DNA from: Lepus europaeus
Taxonomy: Eukaryota > Chordata > Mammalia > Lagomorpha > Leporidae
Assembly (NCBI RefSeq): GCF_033115175.1
Contig: NC_084834.1
Location: forward strand, 42,808,577 to 42,872,576
DNA: 64,000 nt
Reading direction: 5' to 3'
The notes beneath the pieces are model-generated. The model ran no database searches, was not told the origin of the DNA, and saw only the letters and a list, made by a program, of their open reading frames with translations. Below, in pieces: positions 1-12,265 of the stretch. A program made the position numbers and the translations under genes. Within the stretch, counting starts at the first letter, position 1; every line of letters starts with the position of its first letter.

Positions 1-321
1 TTCATTTGCTATTACACAGGCTTTTAGAAATCATTTTAAATATCCACTGTTGCTTTAATAATATTTAACATCAAATGAAAATAAAATTATTTGCAAATGT
101 AAAAGATAAACAAGAAGGGCCAAATATTTCAATAACTTAAATGTCATCATAATGGTTCAGTAACACTTGATTGTTACCGCACAAATGATTTTCATTATGT
201 GATGATAGTTTATGCTAAACAGTTATTCCTGAGCCATGGCTGGCATTTAATGTCTTATAATGTTGAGTTGGACTATCATGAGCCTTCATATGAAACTGAA
301 CTTAAACTGGAATATTCAGAG
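1..321. other. AT-rich unique sequence, no element seen
   Basis: Low-GC sequence with no repeat, splice-bounded frame or RNA gene that I can recognise. It is probably intergenic or intronic. Confidence 0.5.
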
Positions 322-657
322 GTTGACATATTGGCATAGTGGGTTAAGCCACTTCTGTAACACTGGCATTCCTTATGGGCACTGGTTCAAGTCCCTGCTG
401 CTCCACTTCCAACATAGTTCCCTGCCAACATGCCTGGGAAAGTAGCAGAAGATGATCCATGTCCTTGGACACCTGCACACATGTGGGAGACCCAGATAAA
501 GCTCCTGACTTTGACCTGGCCAGCCTTGGCGGTTGTAGCCATTTGTGGAGTGAACCAGTAGATGGAAGATTGATCTCTCTCTCTCTCTCTTTCTGCATTT
601 CCATTTCTTTCTGTGTATCTCTGCCTTTCAAATAAATACAATGACTCCTTAAAAAAA
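322..657 (+). repeat. C-repeat SINE, older copy
   Basis: The copy reads forward from a degraded A-box region (TTGGCATAGTGGGTTAAGCC) through a B-box-like GGTTCAAGTCC near 385, the body block GTGGGAGACCCAGATAAAGC, a CT-rich stretch at about 574-590, and the tail AAATAAATACA. The first few bases are lost or diverged and no clean target-site duplication is seen. The short frames across it are accidental. Confidence 0.9.
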
Positions 658-1086
658 CTGGCATATTCGTGCTAGCATTTTAAATATTAACATCAATTTT
701 CTTTATCAAAAGGATATTTAAAGGCACAGTTTGCACAAGATTTTTCACTAGATTTTGTTTAGCATTTGATCTGGAATATTTCTTTCCATTAAAATTACTT
801 TCATTAGCATATAGATTTTTATTTCCTTTTAAAATTACTCTTTTAAGATATAAAATAATTCTCATTTAAAAATTTAAAAAAATATTAGTAGAGAAACTTA
901 AAGACCAAACTTTAAAGTTCCTTTAATTCTTCATCCCCAGTAAGATTTGTTCGAATATTGTGTAATTGTACAGAATTAAAAGCCATTTCATAGTTAATGT
1001 ATAAATATAGTTTTTTTTTTCTTCTATTTAAATCTGTATCTGTACTTTCCTATGAGGAAAATGTTCTCACTTAAAAATAGGATTTA

Positions 1087-1433
1087 GGGGCTGGGATAAT
1101 GGTGCAGAGGGTTAGCCCCTTATGATTTAGGCATTCCACATCTGTGTGCTGCTTGGAGTCCTAGCTGTTCCATTTCTCATATTGCTTCCTACTAATGCAC
1201 CTGAGAAGACATCAGATGATGACCCAAGTGCTTGGGATCCTGCCATCCATGTGGGGGACCCAGATGGAGTTCCTGGCTCCTGGCTGTCATCTGGCCCAGC
1301 CCTGGCCATTGTAGCATTTAGGGATTGAGCCAGGGAATGGAAGATTGTCCAAGCTGCCCCTCCTCCCCGACATTTTCTTGCTCTCTCTGTTTCACTGCCT
1401 TTCAAATACATAAATAAATCAGTCTTAAAAATA
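1087..1433 (+). repeat. C-repeat SINE, older copy
   Basis: It starts GGGGCTGGGATAATGGTGCAG and ends AAATACATAAATAAATC followed by TTAAAAAT. The flanks AAAAATAGGATTTAG (before) and AAAAATAATAGATTTTAG (after) look like a decayed duplication. The next SINE inserted almost directly into its tail. Confidence 0.9.
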
Positions 1434-1769
1434 ATAGATTTTAGGGGCCGGTGCCGTGGCTCACTTGGTTAATCCTCCACCTGAGCCGCTGGCGTCCTGT
1501 ATGGATGCCGGGTTCTAGTCCCAGTTGCTCCTCTTCCAGTCCAGCTCTCTGTTGTGGCCTGGGAAGGCAGTGGAAGATGGCTCAAGTGCTTGGGCCAACT
1601 GCACCTGCATGAGAGACCAGGAGGAAGCACCTGGCTCCGGGCTTCAGATCAGCGTAGTTCTGGCTGTAGCGGTCATTTAGAGGGTGAATCAACGGCAGGA
1701 AGACCTTTCTTTCTTTCTCTCTCTCACTGTCCAAGTCTATCTGTCAAATAAATAAAAAATAGATTTTAG
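1434..1769 (+). repeat. Young-type C-repeat SINE with target-site duplication
   Basis: The body at 1445-1758 starts GGGCCGGTGCCGTGGCTCAC, has GGTTCTAGTCC as B-box, and ends TCAAATAAATAAAAA. The 11-base duplication ATAGATTTTAG at 1434-1444 and 1759-1769 is perfect, so the insertion is intact and was made by LINE-type target-primed reverse transcription. Confidence 0.95.
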
Positions 1770-3190
1770 AATATCTCTGTTATTAAACTCATTTATCATT
1801 AATGTATGTTCATATGAATGAATTTTTCTTGTGAGATTATAACAGATGCATGTGTCTATCATTTCTTGGGTGCTACAATGAATGATTTTATTCATGAATT
1901 GGAAGAAAGATGTATGTACTAAATTTCTATAGGTACAATGGGCCATGTACATTTCAAATGTTAATGGAAACTTGCAAAAATTAATTTGATACTTCCTTTT
2001 CATCCTTCTGATCTCTTTATTTGATTATTTTTCATACCTCATACATCTGTTTCACACTCTCTATATTACTCCACCTTTCTAGAAAATTTCACTTTTATTA
2101 AGAATAAACAAATCAGTTTTAAATAACTTAACCAATTTCTTTTTAATATAAATTTTCATTTTCCAGCAAATGCTGAATCTTTCATCTTTTGGCTATTTAA
2201 AGATGCAGGGAAAAGTATAACTTATTAATATTTTTATTTATGGCTCTATTAATTGTATATTTTTATTTATCTTATATTTATATATGCATATATAAATATA
2301 AACATTTATATAAAATAAGTTATTCTACAATTAAATGCATATAATAAAGTATAATATATTAATATAAATAAATGTATAAATATAAGCCAAATCTATACAA
2401 TATACACATTGTATAGTGTGGACATATATATGTATTTATCACATATATATATATTTATCAATGTGGACTGGACAGTCTGTACTGTTATGAAAAACCATTT
2501 ACCTATTTTGAATTTATTGCCATAGGCATACATACAATATAATGTAATGTTTTACAATTAGCATTTTCATTATGAATGATCAGTTAATTTTTTTGTTTTC
2601 TTCTGAGTTTTAGGTTTTTTTTTTTTGTAATTTCAAACTATTAATGATTCTTCAAAGGATGCGAACATTTTAAAAATCTTTTTTAAGAAGCGGCTTGCTA
2701 TTTTGGAATTCCATTTCTCCAGATAGATGAATGGTATTTTGCAATTGATTGTAACCCGATATGTTCCACTTCTGAAGACATTCTTTTTTTGTCTGTTTCA
2801 TTTCAGCTTTATTATAAAAATGAATATTGACAGCACTATTGGTAAAACTGGTCAGTTTTTTACCTCGTTGAACATACTGAGATTTAAAGAGATGCATTCA
2901 TGGTGGTGATGGTTTCTCTGAGAAGGACACAAAAGCCACTGACATATTCAAAGATGTGCATTGTCTTGGATGTGAGCTGTTTCACACATGAGCACAGAAA
3001 TCATATGCATACATGTGTATGCAAATGTTTGTAAATGTATTATTTTATACATATGTACACTTATTTTCAAATGTACTTATAATTTTGAAAAACTTTCTAT
3101 TATTTTAGTATGCTGTAAATAAATATTGTAGCCCAAGTACCTTCAACTTAAAAATCTTATAATGATGAATGAATTGGCCACTTCATTGGA
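1770..3190. other. AT-rich unique DNA with TA-rich low-complexity core
   Basis: No element is recognised. About 2240-2460 is very TA-rich, with many TATATA and AAATATAA words. The frames at 2670-2909 on both strands overlap each other and resemble no protein. Confidence 0.5.
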
Positions 3191-3267
3191 CAAGTATTTA
3201 ATGTATTTAGACAGTACGGAATCACATTAACTTCAGTTTTTTCACCCAGTCATGAAATATTCCCTGA

Positions 3268-3345
3268 CTACCTTGAAACACATGGACACACACACAGATA
3301 GATACACAGACACACACACATAGACATACAAACACATGTGCACGT
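3268..3345. repeat. Imperfect CA microsatellite
   Basis: Runs of ACACACAC alternate with AGATAGATAC and ACAGACAC units. It is an interrupted (CA)n tract. Confidence 0.8.
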
Positions 3346-3369
3346 ACAAACTAATACTCCTAAAGTCTC

Positions 3370-3530
3370 CTTCTCTATTTAATTTTCATAATCACTCGCT
3401 TCTCCTCCACTAGAATATAAATACTAAAAGGACACAGTTTTTCTCTTACTCAAAGCTGATTCCTAATGCCCAGAGGAGTGGAAAACACATGGTAAGCACT
3501 TGAAGAGAAGTTGCTGAATGAATGAGCAGT
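3370..3530 (+). repeat. Ancient LINE-2 (CR1-like) 3' tail
   Basis: The words CTAGAATATAAATACTAAAA, then AATGCCCAGAGGAGTGG, then GCACTTGAAGAGAAG and TTGCTGAATGAATGA occur in the order of the L2 3' end, which normally terminates in repeated GAATGAAT-type units. It is an old mammalian relic, strongly diverged. Confidence 0.65.
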
Positions 3531-4144
3531 TTTAATGTTGTTCATAATCGTCTGGCTCATTAACTCAGATTTTGCCAAAAATGCTTAATTTGTGATTGTT
3601 GTCACTTACTATTGACACTTCATTTATTCTGATTATTTATTAAAATTACTGAAAGCATTTAAGTATGTGTTTTTCTCCTAGAAATAGACAGCATTATCCC
3701 TTATGCTAATGTTTTCCTATGAAATGTTTTCTAATTCATTACTTTCTTGATAATTTGACATTTTCATTTGGATTTTCTTCTTGGTAGTATTTCCTAATTT
3801 CCATAAAGTAATTTATAATGTTTAAGCTTTTCAATAAACTGTTTACTTAAGAAAACGTTTCAAATTTTAAGGAAATTGTTTGTAGGTTTTAAAACAATTA
3901 TTGACTTCTGGTAAAATTGTATCACAAGCAGAAAGCATAGCTCAAAAAATTGGCAATGGGGAAATTTGATAACGTAATTATTCTGTGGAGGGTGAAAGTT
4001 CATGCATTTTACATATATACACTTTTTGTCTTTTAATGTGCTTTATTAATGGTGTATAAACATGTTTACTTAATGTATGTGTGTATGTATTTAGAGTTTA
4101 AAAGAAATAAAATCTATTTCTAGTATAATTTTCCTGTACAATAC
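3531..4144. other. AT-rich unique sequence, no element seen
   Basis: Long T- and A-rich words, no open frame above 60 codons and no recognised repeat. Confidence 0.45.
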
Positions 4145-4525
4145 GTGTCATTTTCTTTTCTTTTTTTTCTTTTTCTTTTTTTTTTTTTTTTGACAGGCAG
4201 AGTGGATAGTGAGAGAGAGAGAGAGAGAGAAAGGTCTTCCTTTTCGCCGTTGGTTCACCCTCCAATGGTCGCTACGGCGGGCGCATCATGCTGATCCCAA
4301 GCCAGGAGTCAGGTGCTTCTCCTGGTCTCCCATGCGGGTGCAGGGCCCAAGCACTTGGGCCATCCTCCACTGCCTTTCCGGGCCATAGCAGAGAGCTGGC
4401 CTGGAAAAGGGGCAACCGGGATAGAATCCGGCACCCCAACCGGGACTAGAACCCTGTGTGCCGACGCCGCAAGGTGGAGGATTAGCCTGTTAAGCCACGG
4501 CACTGGCCAGGTGTCATTTTCTTTT
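4145..4525 (-). repeat. Young C-repeat SINE, reverse, intact
   Basis: On the plus strand it appears as a poly(T)-rich stretch, GACAGGCAGAGTGG, a (GA)n block, then the body, ending at CACTGGCCA (reverse of TGGCCAGTG). The duplication GTGTCATTTTCTTTT is perfect at 4145-4159 and 4511-4525. Apparent 76- and 82-codon frames are SINE translations. Confidence 0.96.
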
Positions 4526-4575
4526 GTGCCTGGAAACACCGATATGTGTCCTTCCTTATAACATACATAATTGAT

Positions 4576-4922
4576 TCTAGTTATCCTTTTTTTTTTTTTT
4601 TTTTAGATTTGCTTGTTTAATTGAAAGGTAGAGTTACAGAGAGGCAGAGACAGAGAAAGAGAGAGGTCTTGCATCTGATGCTTCACTTCCCAAATGGCCA
4701 AAACAGTCGGAGCTAGGCCGATCCGAAGCCAGAAATCAGGAGCTCCTTTCTGGCCTCCCACGTGGGTGCAGATGCCCAAGGACTTGGGCCATCTTCCACT
4801 GCTTTCCCAGGATATAGTGGAGAGCTGATTGGAAGTGGAGCAGCCAAACTTGAACCGGTGTGCATATGGTGCAGTAGGTGGCTTTACCTGCTATGCCGCA
4901 GTGCCAGCCCCTCTCTAGTTAT
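4576..4922 (-). repeat. C-repeat SINE, reverse
   Basis: Body 4585-4913: poly(T), then TTTAATTGAAAGGTAGAGTT through to CCGCAGTGCCAGCCC. A 9-base duplication TCTAGTTAT lies at 4576-4584 and 4914-4922. It is the older A-box subtype (plus-strand form GGCATAG) rather than the GGCTCA subtype. Confidence 0.93.
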
Positions 4923-5479
4923 TATTAAGAACCTACACATTATTTGTTCCTTGGCTTTATTTATCCATTTTGTTCATGAAGTCAAACCGTGATTTTGTGA
5001 TTACAGGTTCATTTTGTTAAAATTTGTCACTGTTTAAAGAATTCTTCATTTCAGTTTTTTCCACTGATTTTTCTTTAGTGGACAATATAGAACTTAGTTT
5101 GCATTTGCAATGATCTGACGATCTAAGGCTTTTTAGAGAAGAGTAGACAGGAAGAAATGCTACCTGTATATTAAGGAAGCAATCGATTGCATTAGCTTGT
5201 TACTTTCATTTTAATTTATGTGTCCCTTACTTTATGTTTTCTGTAGTTACTGTCATCCATCACTTTTGCTGACTGTGCTGGGTATCTTCTCAAAATAGAA
5301 TCCTGGCATTTATTTCAGGTTCTTTTTGAAGAATAATGAAATATTTGTCTTGCCATGATAATCTACTTATCATTACTCAAATGATCAGCAGTGGTGGCAT
5401 GAAATAAAGTACAGATGGAGGAACAATTTTTTGTTGTCTAGGGTCTGTGACACTAGTTGTTACCAGGAGAACAGATTAT
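4923..5479. other. Unique AT-rich sequence, no element seen
   Basis: No recognised repeat and no frame with protein resemblance. Confidence 0.45.
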
Positions 5480-5853
5480 AAAGATGACTCCTGGCCGGTG
5501 CCGCGGCTCACTAGGCTAATCCTCCGCCTTGCGGCGCCGGCACACCGGGTTCTAGTCCCGATCGGGGCACCGATCCTGTCCCGGTTGCCCCTCTTCCAGG
5601 CCAGCTCTCTGAAGTGGCCAGGGAGTGCAGTGGAGGATGGCCCAAGTCCTTGGGCCCTGCACCCCATGGGAGACCAGGAGAAGCACCTGGCTCCTGCCAT
5701 CGGAACAGCGCAGTGCGCCGGCCGCAGCGCACCTACCGAGGCGGCCATTGGAGGGTGAACCAACGGCAAAAGGAAGACCTTTCTCTCTGTCTCTCTCTCA
5801 CTGTCCACTCTGCCTGTCAAAAATAAAAAAAAAATTAAAAAAAAAAGATGACT
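5480..5853 (+). repeat. Young C-repeat SINE, intact and CpG-rich
   Basis: The body runs from CTGGCCGGTGCCGCGGCTCA at 5490 to the A-rich tail ending at about 5843. The duplication AAAGATGACT lies at 5480-5489 and 5844-5853. CpG sites are retained (GCGGCGCCGGCACACCGGG), which indicates recent insertion. Overlapping frames of 70-134 codons on both strands, including ones rich in Arg, Gly and Pro, are SINE translations and not genes. Confidence 0.96.
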
Positions 5854-6813
5854 TCTTTCTGAATATTCCTGTAAACACATGTGAAGAGAAGAGAAATTAA
5901 AGAGTGTGAATTCTGATTACAAAACAAGATCCAAAGATACAGTTACCATTGTTTCCAGCAACACAACAAAAACCTCAGCATTCAGCAGAAGATCTCAACA
6001 GAAAATTGTGATGTACAGGTTCAACTATATAGGTAACCTCTACATGGAAATACTTATGGAATTCATCAACACATAACAATAGAAGCCTGGGAATCTCATG
6101 TTGGAATGAAACTGAGCATTCAATATTAGATATTAGATGAAAAAGAATAAAACATAACCTTTATTTGAGCTACATATTTTGCATGAGTTTCAGAATTTTA
6201 TGTCATCTCATGCATAAGAGGGTAAGGAGGAATCTACTAGGCTGGCTGATTAAAATCTGAACTCACAAGTCTTCTGGAATAAATGAGATGTCTTGGTTTA
6301 TGGTATAAGAAGGTTAGGAAGGACTCTGGAAAGTTAGTAATATTAGAATTCTTAAAGAATTGTATTATATAAAGTCTGATCAAGCCAGTTGTAGCCACAT
6401 CCTTTGGGAGGCCATAGAAAACACATCCTTCACAAGACATAAAAAGATTTAATTGTTGATGAATGAGACAGAGCGTTTTTACTATTAAAAACAAAGAAAA
6501 CGTTTTATATTTTAGAAATGTCAGTAATGTGAAAGATACTAAAATAAAATTTAGGTCCATGATCTTGGTGATAATAATCCCAAGTCCAAAGCAGCAGAAG
6601 AAAGAAGAGAATGTGGGCACAGAGCCTCAGGAATACAGAATAGTAAGCAAAATGGTTTGATCTGGAAGCATCATTGGTGATATTGAAAAAAAACCCATTC
6701 AGTTGACAGCTAAATTAAAAGTTATATTCTCTGTTGACTATAAATAATTTTATAACTATAAATAATAATTAGACAAGATTGTTTCATGACCATGATAATT
6801 CAAGACAAAAGCA
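5854..6813. other. Unique AT-rich DNA
   Basis: Holds a 127-codon reverse frame (6237-6620) and a 65-codon forward frame (6463-6660). The reverse frame is rich in Phe, Leu and Ile, as expected from AT-rich DNA read out of context, and matches nothing I recognise. I see no splice or promoter support. Confidence 0.4.
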
Positions 6814-7035
6814 GAGGACGGCACTGTGGTATAGTAGGTTAAGTTTGCCTGCAGCACCGTCATCCCATATGGGCAGCCATTCGTGTCCTGGCTGCTCTTC
6901 TTCCAATCCAGATCTCTGCTTATGGCCTTGTAAAGCATTGGAAGGTGGCCCAAGTGCTTGGACCTCTGAACCTATGTGGGAGACCTGGAAGAAACTCCTG
7001 GCTCCTGGCTTTGGATCGGCCCAGCTCTAGCCGAT
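6814..7035 (+). repeat. C-repeat SINE, 3'-truncated
   Basis: It begins GAGGACGGCACTGTGGTATA and follows the body through GTGGGAGACCTGG to GGCTTTGGATCGGCCCAGC, then stops before the CT-rich region and tail. The last bases TAGCCGATCC are a near mirror of GGATCGGC, which suggests a rearranged 3' breakpoint. Confidence 0.88.
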
Positions 7036-7099
7036 CCAAATTTGCCCTTGTTTTATGGAAGAGATGAGCAGAATCATTGCTGTGATTGAGAAGGAATCT

Positions 7100-7480
7100 C
7101 TGATTATTCTTTAACTAATGTCCTTGAAACACTCTCCTAAGAAGTAGATGGCACCATTCTTTAAGAAGCCAAATGCTTGAGCCTCTATGAACACTCTTGC
7201 CATGACTTTTGCTCTTAACTGGTCTTCTTTTGTTTTGATTTGACCATTTCTAACTGTCGATAACCATTTCTCTGATGGTATTTTACCTTCAAGATCATAT
7301 TGGTAAAGCCATATTTCAACTCCTATTACAATTGTAAAAGCTTTATTTCAGATCTTGTTCACAACTACTTGAAATTTCCATTGAAATTTCTGTTTTCATC
7401 TGCAGCTGATCTAAGCACACAGTCTTGAAACCCGTCAAGCAGAAAGTTTATTCCAGCTTAATTTTTAAGTGCAAGTTGAG
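7100..7480 (-). mobile_element. Mariner-type (Tc1/mariner) transposase relic
   Basis: On the minus strand, about 7150-7325 translates without stops into a block containing VEIWLYQYDLEGK, then PSEKW, then RAKVMARVF. The order W-x-Y-x-YD-x-E-x-K ... W ... KVM-x-x-VF matches the middle of mariner-family transposases, around the catalytic core. The rest is too decayed to follow and terminal repeats are not seen. The element would be an ancient DNA transposon. The edges are guesses. Confidence 0.45.
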
Positions 7481-8540
7481 TAAACTGAACAAGTTGAGAA
7501 ATCTATGGTGTTGGCTATTATTTCTGCTGTTCATTATTCTCTTCAATTAGGACATGAATAATATTTTTCCCTTGTATGTTGTTGTGTATAGTTAACCACT
7601 GTCAGCTTCATCTTAAACATCATCTTATCTCTGTTAAAACAAGATATCCACATGTAAACTGCTCGTTTCTTTGGAGTCATCATCCCACCCATTTTTTTGC
7701 AAAGCATCAATGATTTCACTATTCTTTTACTGAAGCTTCATCCTAATTTGGATGATTTTTTTTTAGTAGAAAAATTTTTGTAAACCACACACAGTTGGTT
7801 CATACAATTCATTTTCCATGAACTTCTTTAATACCTATCATATTTTTTGGAAAGATAGACAAATGTGCACATGTATGTTAGCACTGATATCATAAATAAT
7901 CATACTCTAATTCTTTTTTATACTTCAACTTTTGTAAATTTGTAAATGTCATTTATAAAATTAATTTATTTTGCATATGAGTTCAGTAAACAGTATAGCT
8001 AGAGAATTAGATTTAACTTCTCATAATTGATTCAAAGACATGTATTACAAATTTTTCTTCTTGAACATGTCTTTAACACGAAACAACAGGTACACAAATA
8101 GGAAATGTCTTAGACTCAGTGGCAATCTTGGCAGTGTTTTATTAAATCTTCACTTAACAATAGATACTGATATTGCATGTTTATATATTTATTTCTGTTA
8201 GGATCATTCTAGCAATGTACATCTGTCTTCATGCATGATTTTTATCGAGAAAAATTATAAATTTATAGTATAGTTGGTTAAAATTTTCCAAATATTTTCT
8301 TATTCTGCAAAAATCAAATAAAATGATTGAATGAAAGTGAACTTTGACATTTACTTGATTAATTATTTTAGAATGAACACTGAGAAACTGATGCAAGAAA
8401 CTGAAGTGCTCAAATACTGGCATTAGAATTTTCTCTGAAATTTTAGCTCATATTATTATGTTTATTATCTAAGTAAATTCTCTATACTTACTTCCTAGTG
8501 TTATCTGTCTCATGATGCAGTCAACAATTTCTGTGTATCA
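7481..8540. other. Unique AT-rich DNA
   Basis: No recognised repeat. Parts may belong to the mariner relic but I could not align them. Confidence 0.4.
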
Positions 8541-8544
8541 ATTT

Positions 8545-8872
8545 AAAGAAATATTTACAAATGTAATTATTTTATTTGAGGGACAAATAGAACAGAGAGA
8601 AAGACAAATAGAGAGCTTCTGTTGTTTCACCCCCTCCCCAAATACTCACAAAGCTGAGGCTAGGCCAGGCTGAGGCTAGAGATAGGGAACTCCATCAGGT
8701 TTTCCACGTGTGTGGCGGGATCCCAACTACTTGAGCCATCACCACTGTGTGCCTGGGTGCACATTAGCAGCAAATTTGAATTGGGAAAAGAGCAGAGACT
8801 TGAAACACTCTTAAAAGGATATAGACAGCCAAGGAGAATCTTAACTGCTAGACCAAATGCTTATCCCAAGAG
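8545..8872 (-). repeat. Ancient C-repeat SINE, reverse
   Basis: Diverged copy: ATTTATTTGAGG-type start near 8570, then AGAGAGAAAGACAAATAGAG, the block CAACTACTTGAGCCATCACC, and an end CTTAACTGCTAGACCAAATG. Divergence is far greater than in neighbouring SINEs, so it belongs to an early subfamily. A 61-codon frame inside it is accidental. Confidence 0.75.
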
Positions 8873-10906
8873 ACATTATAAAACTGTTTCACCCTGAATT
8901 ATGCAAAATCAAGTATGACTACTTAGAATTATTTTTGTGTCTTTTTTTAATGGAAGAAAGTAAAATTTTACTGTGCTATCTAAATAAATAATAGCTAAGA
9001 TGAGATAAACAATTTACTTGGACTCTAAAGGCTAAATATAAATAACTCACTCAATTTTATCTCTTATTTTGTAATTGTGTGGACATGTAACATAAGATTT
9101 ATAAAGAAAACAGAAAGGGGTGCCCATAATTTATTTTCCACTATAACAGTAGATAGAATACTGCCAGAATAATTCTAACTCTCTTGATCTTGGTTGTTTA
9201 TTTTTATTAATTTTATTTATATAAAGAGAATATATTTCATGTATCACAGATATACAGATTTAAGAGCATAATTATACTTCCCACTTTATGCTCCCTCCCA
9301 CCTATGCTCCCTCCTGTCCTTACTTTTTAGGTTTTCTTTTAATTTTTACAATGACATACTGTCATTTTATTTTCTAATTATAAACTAAACCCTCCAGCAA
9401 ATAAAGAATTCAATCAGTTGTAAGTAGAAAAATGACTGTTCTCTAAAAATATAGACAAGGACCGTAAACAATAATCATATCTTAAAGTTAAAATTTCACT
9501 CATATACATTGCATTTTTGTAATGTGTATATATTAGTTACCACAAATCAGGGGAAATACATGTGTCTTTTTGAGACTGGCTTATTTCACTAAGATAATGA
9601 TTTCCAGTTGTATATCTTTTGTTGCAAAAAACAGGATTTCACCTTTTTTTTATGGCTGACCAATATTTTGTGGTGTACAAATATCACATTTTCTTTACCA
9701 GTCATCAGTTTATGGTCATCTGGGTTGATTCTATATTTTAGCTGCTGTTAATTGAGCTGCAATAAATGGGGGTATAGATAATTCTTTCATTTGGTGATTT
9801 AACTTTTTCTGGAGAAATTTCCAGGAGTGGTGTGGCTGGGTCATAAGGTAGACCTGTTTTCCATAATGGTCATACCAGTTTACATTCCCACAGATAGTGG
9901 AATAGGGTACTTATTTCCTGCATCCTTTCCAACGTTTATTGTTTTTGGATTTTTGGATGATAGCTATTCTAACTGGAGTGAGGTATAATCTCATTGTGGT
10001 TTTATTTTCATTTCCCTGATGGCCAGTAATCCTGAGCACTTTTTCATGTGTCTGCCAGCCATTTGTATTTCATACTTTGAAACATGCCTGTTCATATCCT
10101 TTGCCTATTTCTTAGCTAGATTGTTTGCTTTGTTATTATTGAGTTCATTGAGATCCTTGTAGATCCTGGATATCAATCCTTTATCGGTTGCACAGTTTTC
10201 AAATGTTTTCTCCAATTCTGTCAGTTACCTCTTCACTTTCTTGTGTTTGCTTTGCAGTTCAGAAGATTATTGACTTCATGTAATCCCATTTTTCTATTTT
10301 TGCTTTTATTACTCGTGCATCTGAGGACTTTTCCAAGAAGTCTTTGCCTATACCAATGTCTTGCAGGGTTTTCTCCCATGTTTTACTCTAGTAATTTGAT
10401 GGTATAGGTGGTAAATTTAGATTTTTGGTCCTTTTAGATCTGATTTTTGGGTAGAGTATAAAGTAGGGGTCTTGTTTCATACTTCCATATGTATAGATGC
10501 AATTTTCCCAAAACAAATACCGTTTCATAAGGAGAATGCCATTTCTCCAAGGATTGAGTTTTGCTCATTTGTCAAATGTTAGTTGATATATAGATGTGTG
10601 GATTAATTTCAGGGGTTAATATTCTGTCCCAGTGGCCTGCATGTCCATATTTTCTGCCAGTACCAGGCTGTTTTGATTATAACTGTCCTGTAGTATGTCT
10701 GGAAGTCTGGTATTGTGATGCTTTCAACTTTGCTTATGTAATTTAATATTGCTCTAGCTATTGGGAGCTGGTAGGTTTCTGTGTGAATTACAGCATCTTT
10801 TTTCTAGATCTGAGAATGCCCTTGTTATTTTGTTTGGAATTTTATTGAATCTGTAAATTGCTTTGGGTAATAGAGACATTTCGATGCTATTAATTCTTCC
10901 AATTCT

Positions 10907-11236
10907 TTAACAATATTTTTTGCAATTTTTGTGTCTTTTTCTATTTATTTTTAATGTTTTGTAATTTTCATATTGGGGATTTTTCACATCCTTAAAATTT
11001 ATTCCAAGGTATTTAATTTTTTGGGCCATTGTGAATGATACTGATCTTCCAAATTCTTCCTCAGTCATGGCATTTTCTGTGTATACAAAGGCTATTGATT
11101 TTTGTGTGTCAATTTTGTATCCTACAACTTTACCAAACTTTCTTAAGAGTTCAGTAATCTCTTTGTGGCGTCTTTTCTTTTGCTTTATACAGGATAATTT
11201 CATATGCACACAGGGATAATTATTCTTGCTTTCCAA
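10907..11236 (-). pseudogene. LINE-1 ORF2 fragment, end of reverse transcriptase
   Basis: A 109-codon uninterrupted minus-strand stretch inside the LINE-1. It contains GKVVGYKIDTQKSIAFVYTEN and KIKYLGINFKDVKN, the conserved section just after the catalytic YADD-type motif of LINE-1 ORF2. Its edges are set by chance stops. ORF2 normally exceeds 1,200 residues, so this is a non-functional remnant. Confidence 0.85.
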
Positions 11237-11857
11237 TTTGTATCCCTTTGATTGCTTTTTCTTGCCTAATGGCTCTAGCTAAATCATCCAGGACTAGATT
11301 GAATAACAATGGTGAGAATGAACATCCTAGTCTGGTGAAAGTGGACTTCTTTGGTTCAAGATCTTAGTGAAAAGGTTTCCAATCTTTCCCCATTCAATAT
11401 GATGATGATGGCTGTGGCTTAGTCATATAACACCTTGATTGTGTTATGGAATGATCCTTCTATATACAATTTGCTTAAGGTTTTTATCATGAATGAATGT
11501 TATATTTTATCGGATCTTTCACTGCTTCTATTGAGAACATTATATGGATTTTATTCTTTGGTTTGTTAATGCAATCTAACCCATTTATTGATTTGCATGT
11601 GTTGAACCACCCCTGAATACCAGATTAAATTCCATTTGATTTGCATGAATGATCTTTCTGATGTGTTGTTGTATTAAATTAGCTAATATTTTCTGGAGGA
11701 TTTTACATACATTTTCATCAGGGGTATAAGTCTATAATTTTTTGTTGTACCATTTTTTTTGGTTTTGGAATTAGGGTGATGCTGGCCTCATAAAAAAGGG
11801 TTGGGAGGATTTCATCCCTTTCAATTATTTTAGAAGAAATGGAATTAATTCTTATTT

Positions 11858-12230
11858 AAAAGCTTTGTATGGGCCGATGCTGCAGCTCAATAGGCTAATC
11901 CTCCTCCTGCGGTGCTGGCACACCGGGTTCTAGTTCCGGTTGGGGCACTGGATTCTGTCCTGGTTGCCCCTCTTCCAGGCCAGCTCTCTGCTGTGGCCAG
12001 GGAGTGCATTGGCAAATTCTTGGGCCCTGCACCCCATGGGAGACCAGGAGAAGCACCTGGCTCCTGCCTTTGGATCAGCATGGTGCACTGGCCACAGCAC
12101 GCCAGCTGCGGCGGCTATTGGAGGGTGAACCAACGGCAAAAGGAAGACCTTTCTCTCTGTCTCTCTCTCTCACTGTCCACTCTGCCTGTCAAAAAAAAAA
12201 AAAAAAAGAAAGAAAGGAAAAAAAGCTTTG
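11858..12230 (+). repeat. Young C-repeat SINE nested in LINE-1
   Basis: The body 11871-12220 starts GGGCCGATGCTGCAGCTCAA and ends in a long A-rich tail. The duplication AAAAGCTTTG lies at 11858-11867 and 12221-12230. Removing it restores continuous LINE-1 sequence, so the SINE is younger than the LINE-1. Confidence 0.95.
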
Positions 12231-12265
12231 AATAATTCAGCAGTGAAGGCTTCCGGTCCTGGGCT

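Noticed and set aside
322..400. tRNA gene from A-box and B-box
   Set aside because: The boxes belong to the tRNA-derived SINE head. No cloverleaf can be drawn and there is no terminator at tRNA length. The same applies to the other SINE copies.
6237..6620. 127-codon reverse frame in unique DNA
   Set aside because: Phe/Leu/Ile-rich as expected for AT-rich DNA, with no recognised domain and an overlapping opposite-strand frame. I found no splice or promoter support.
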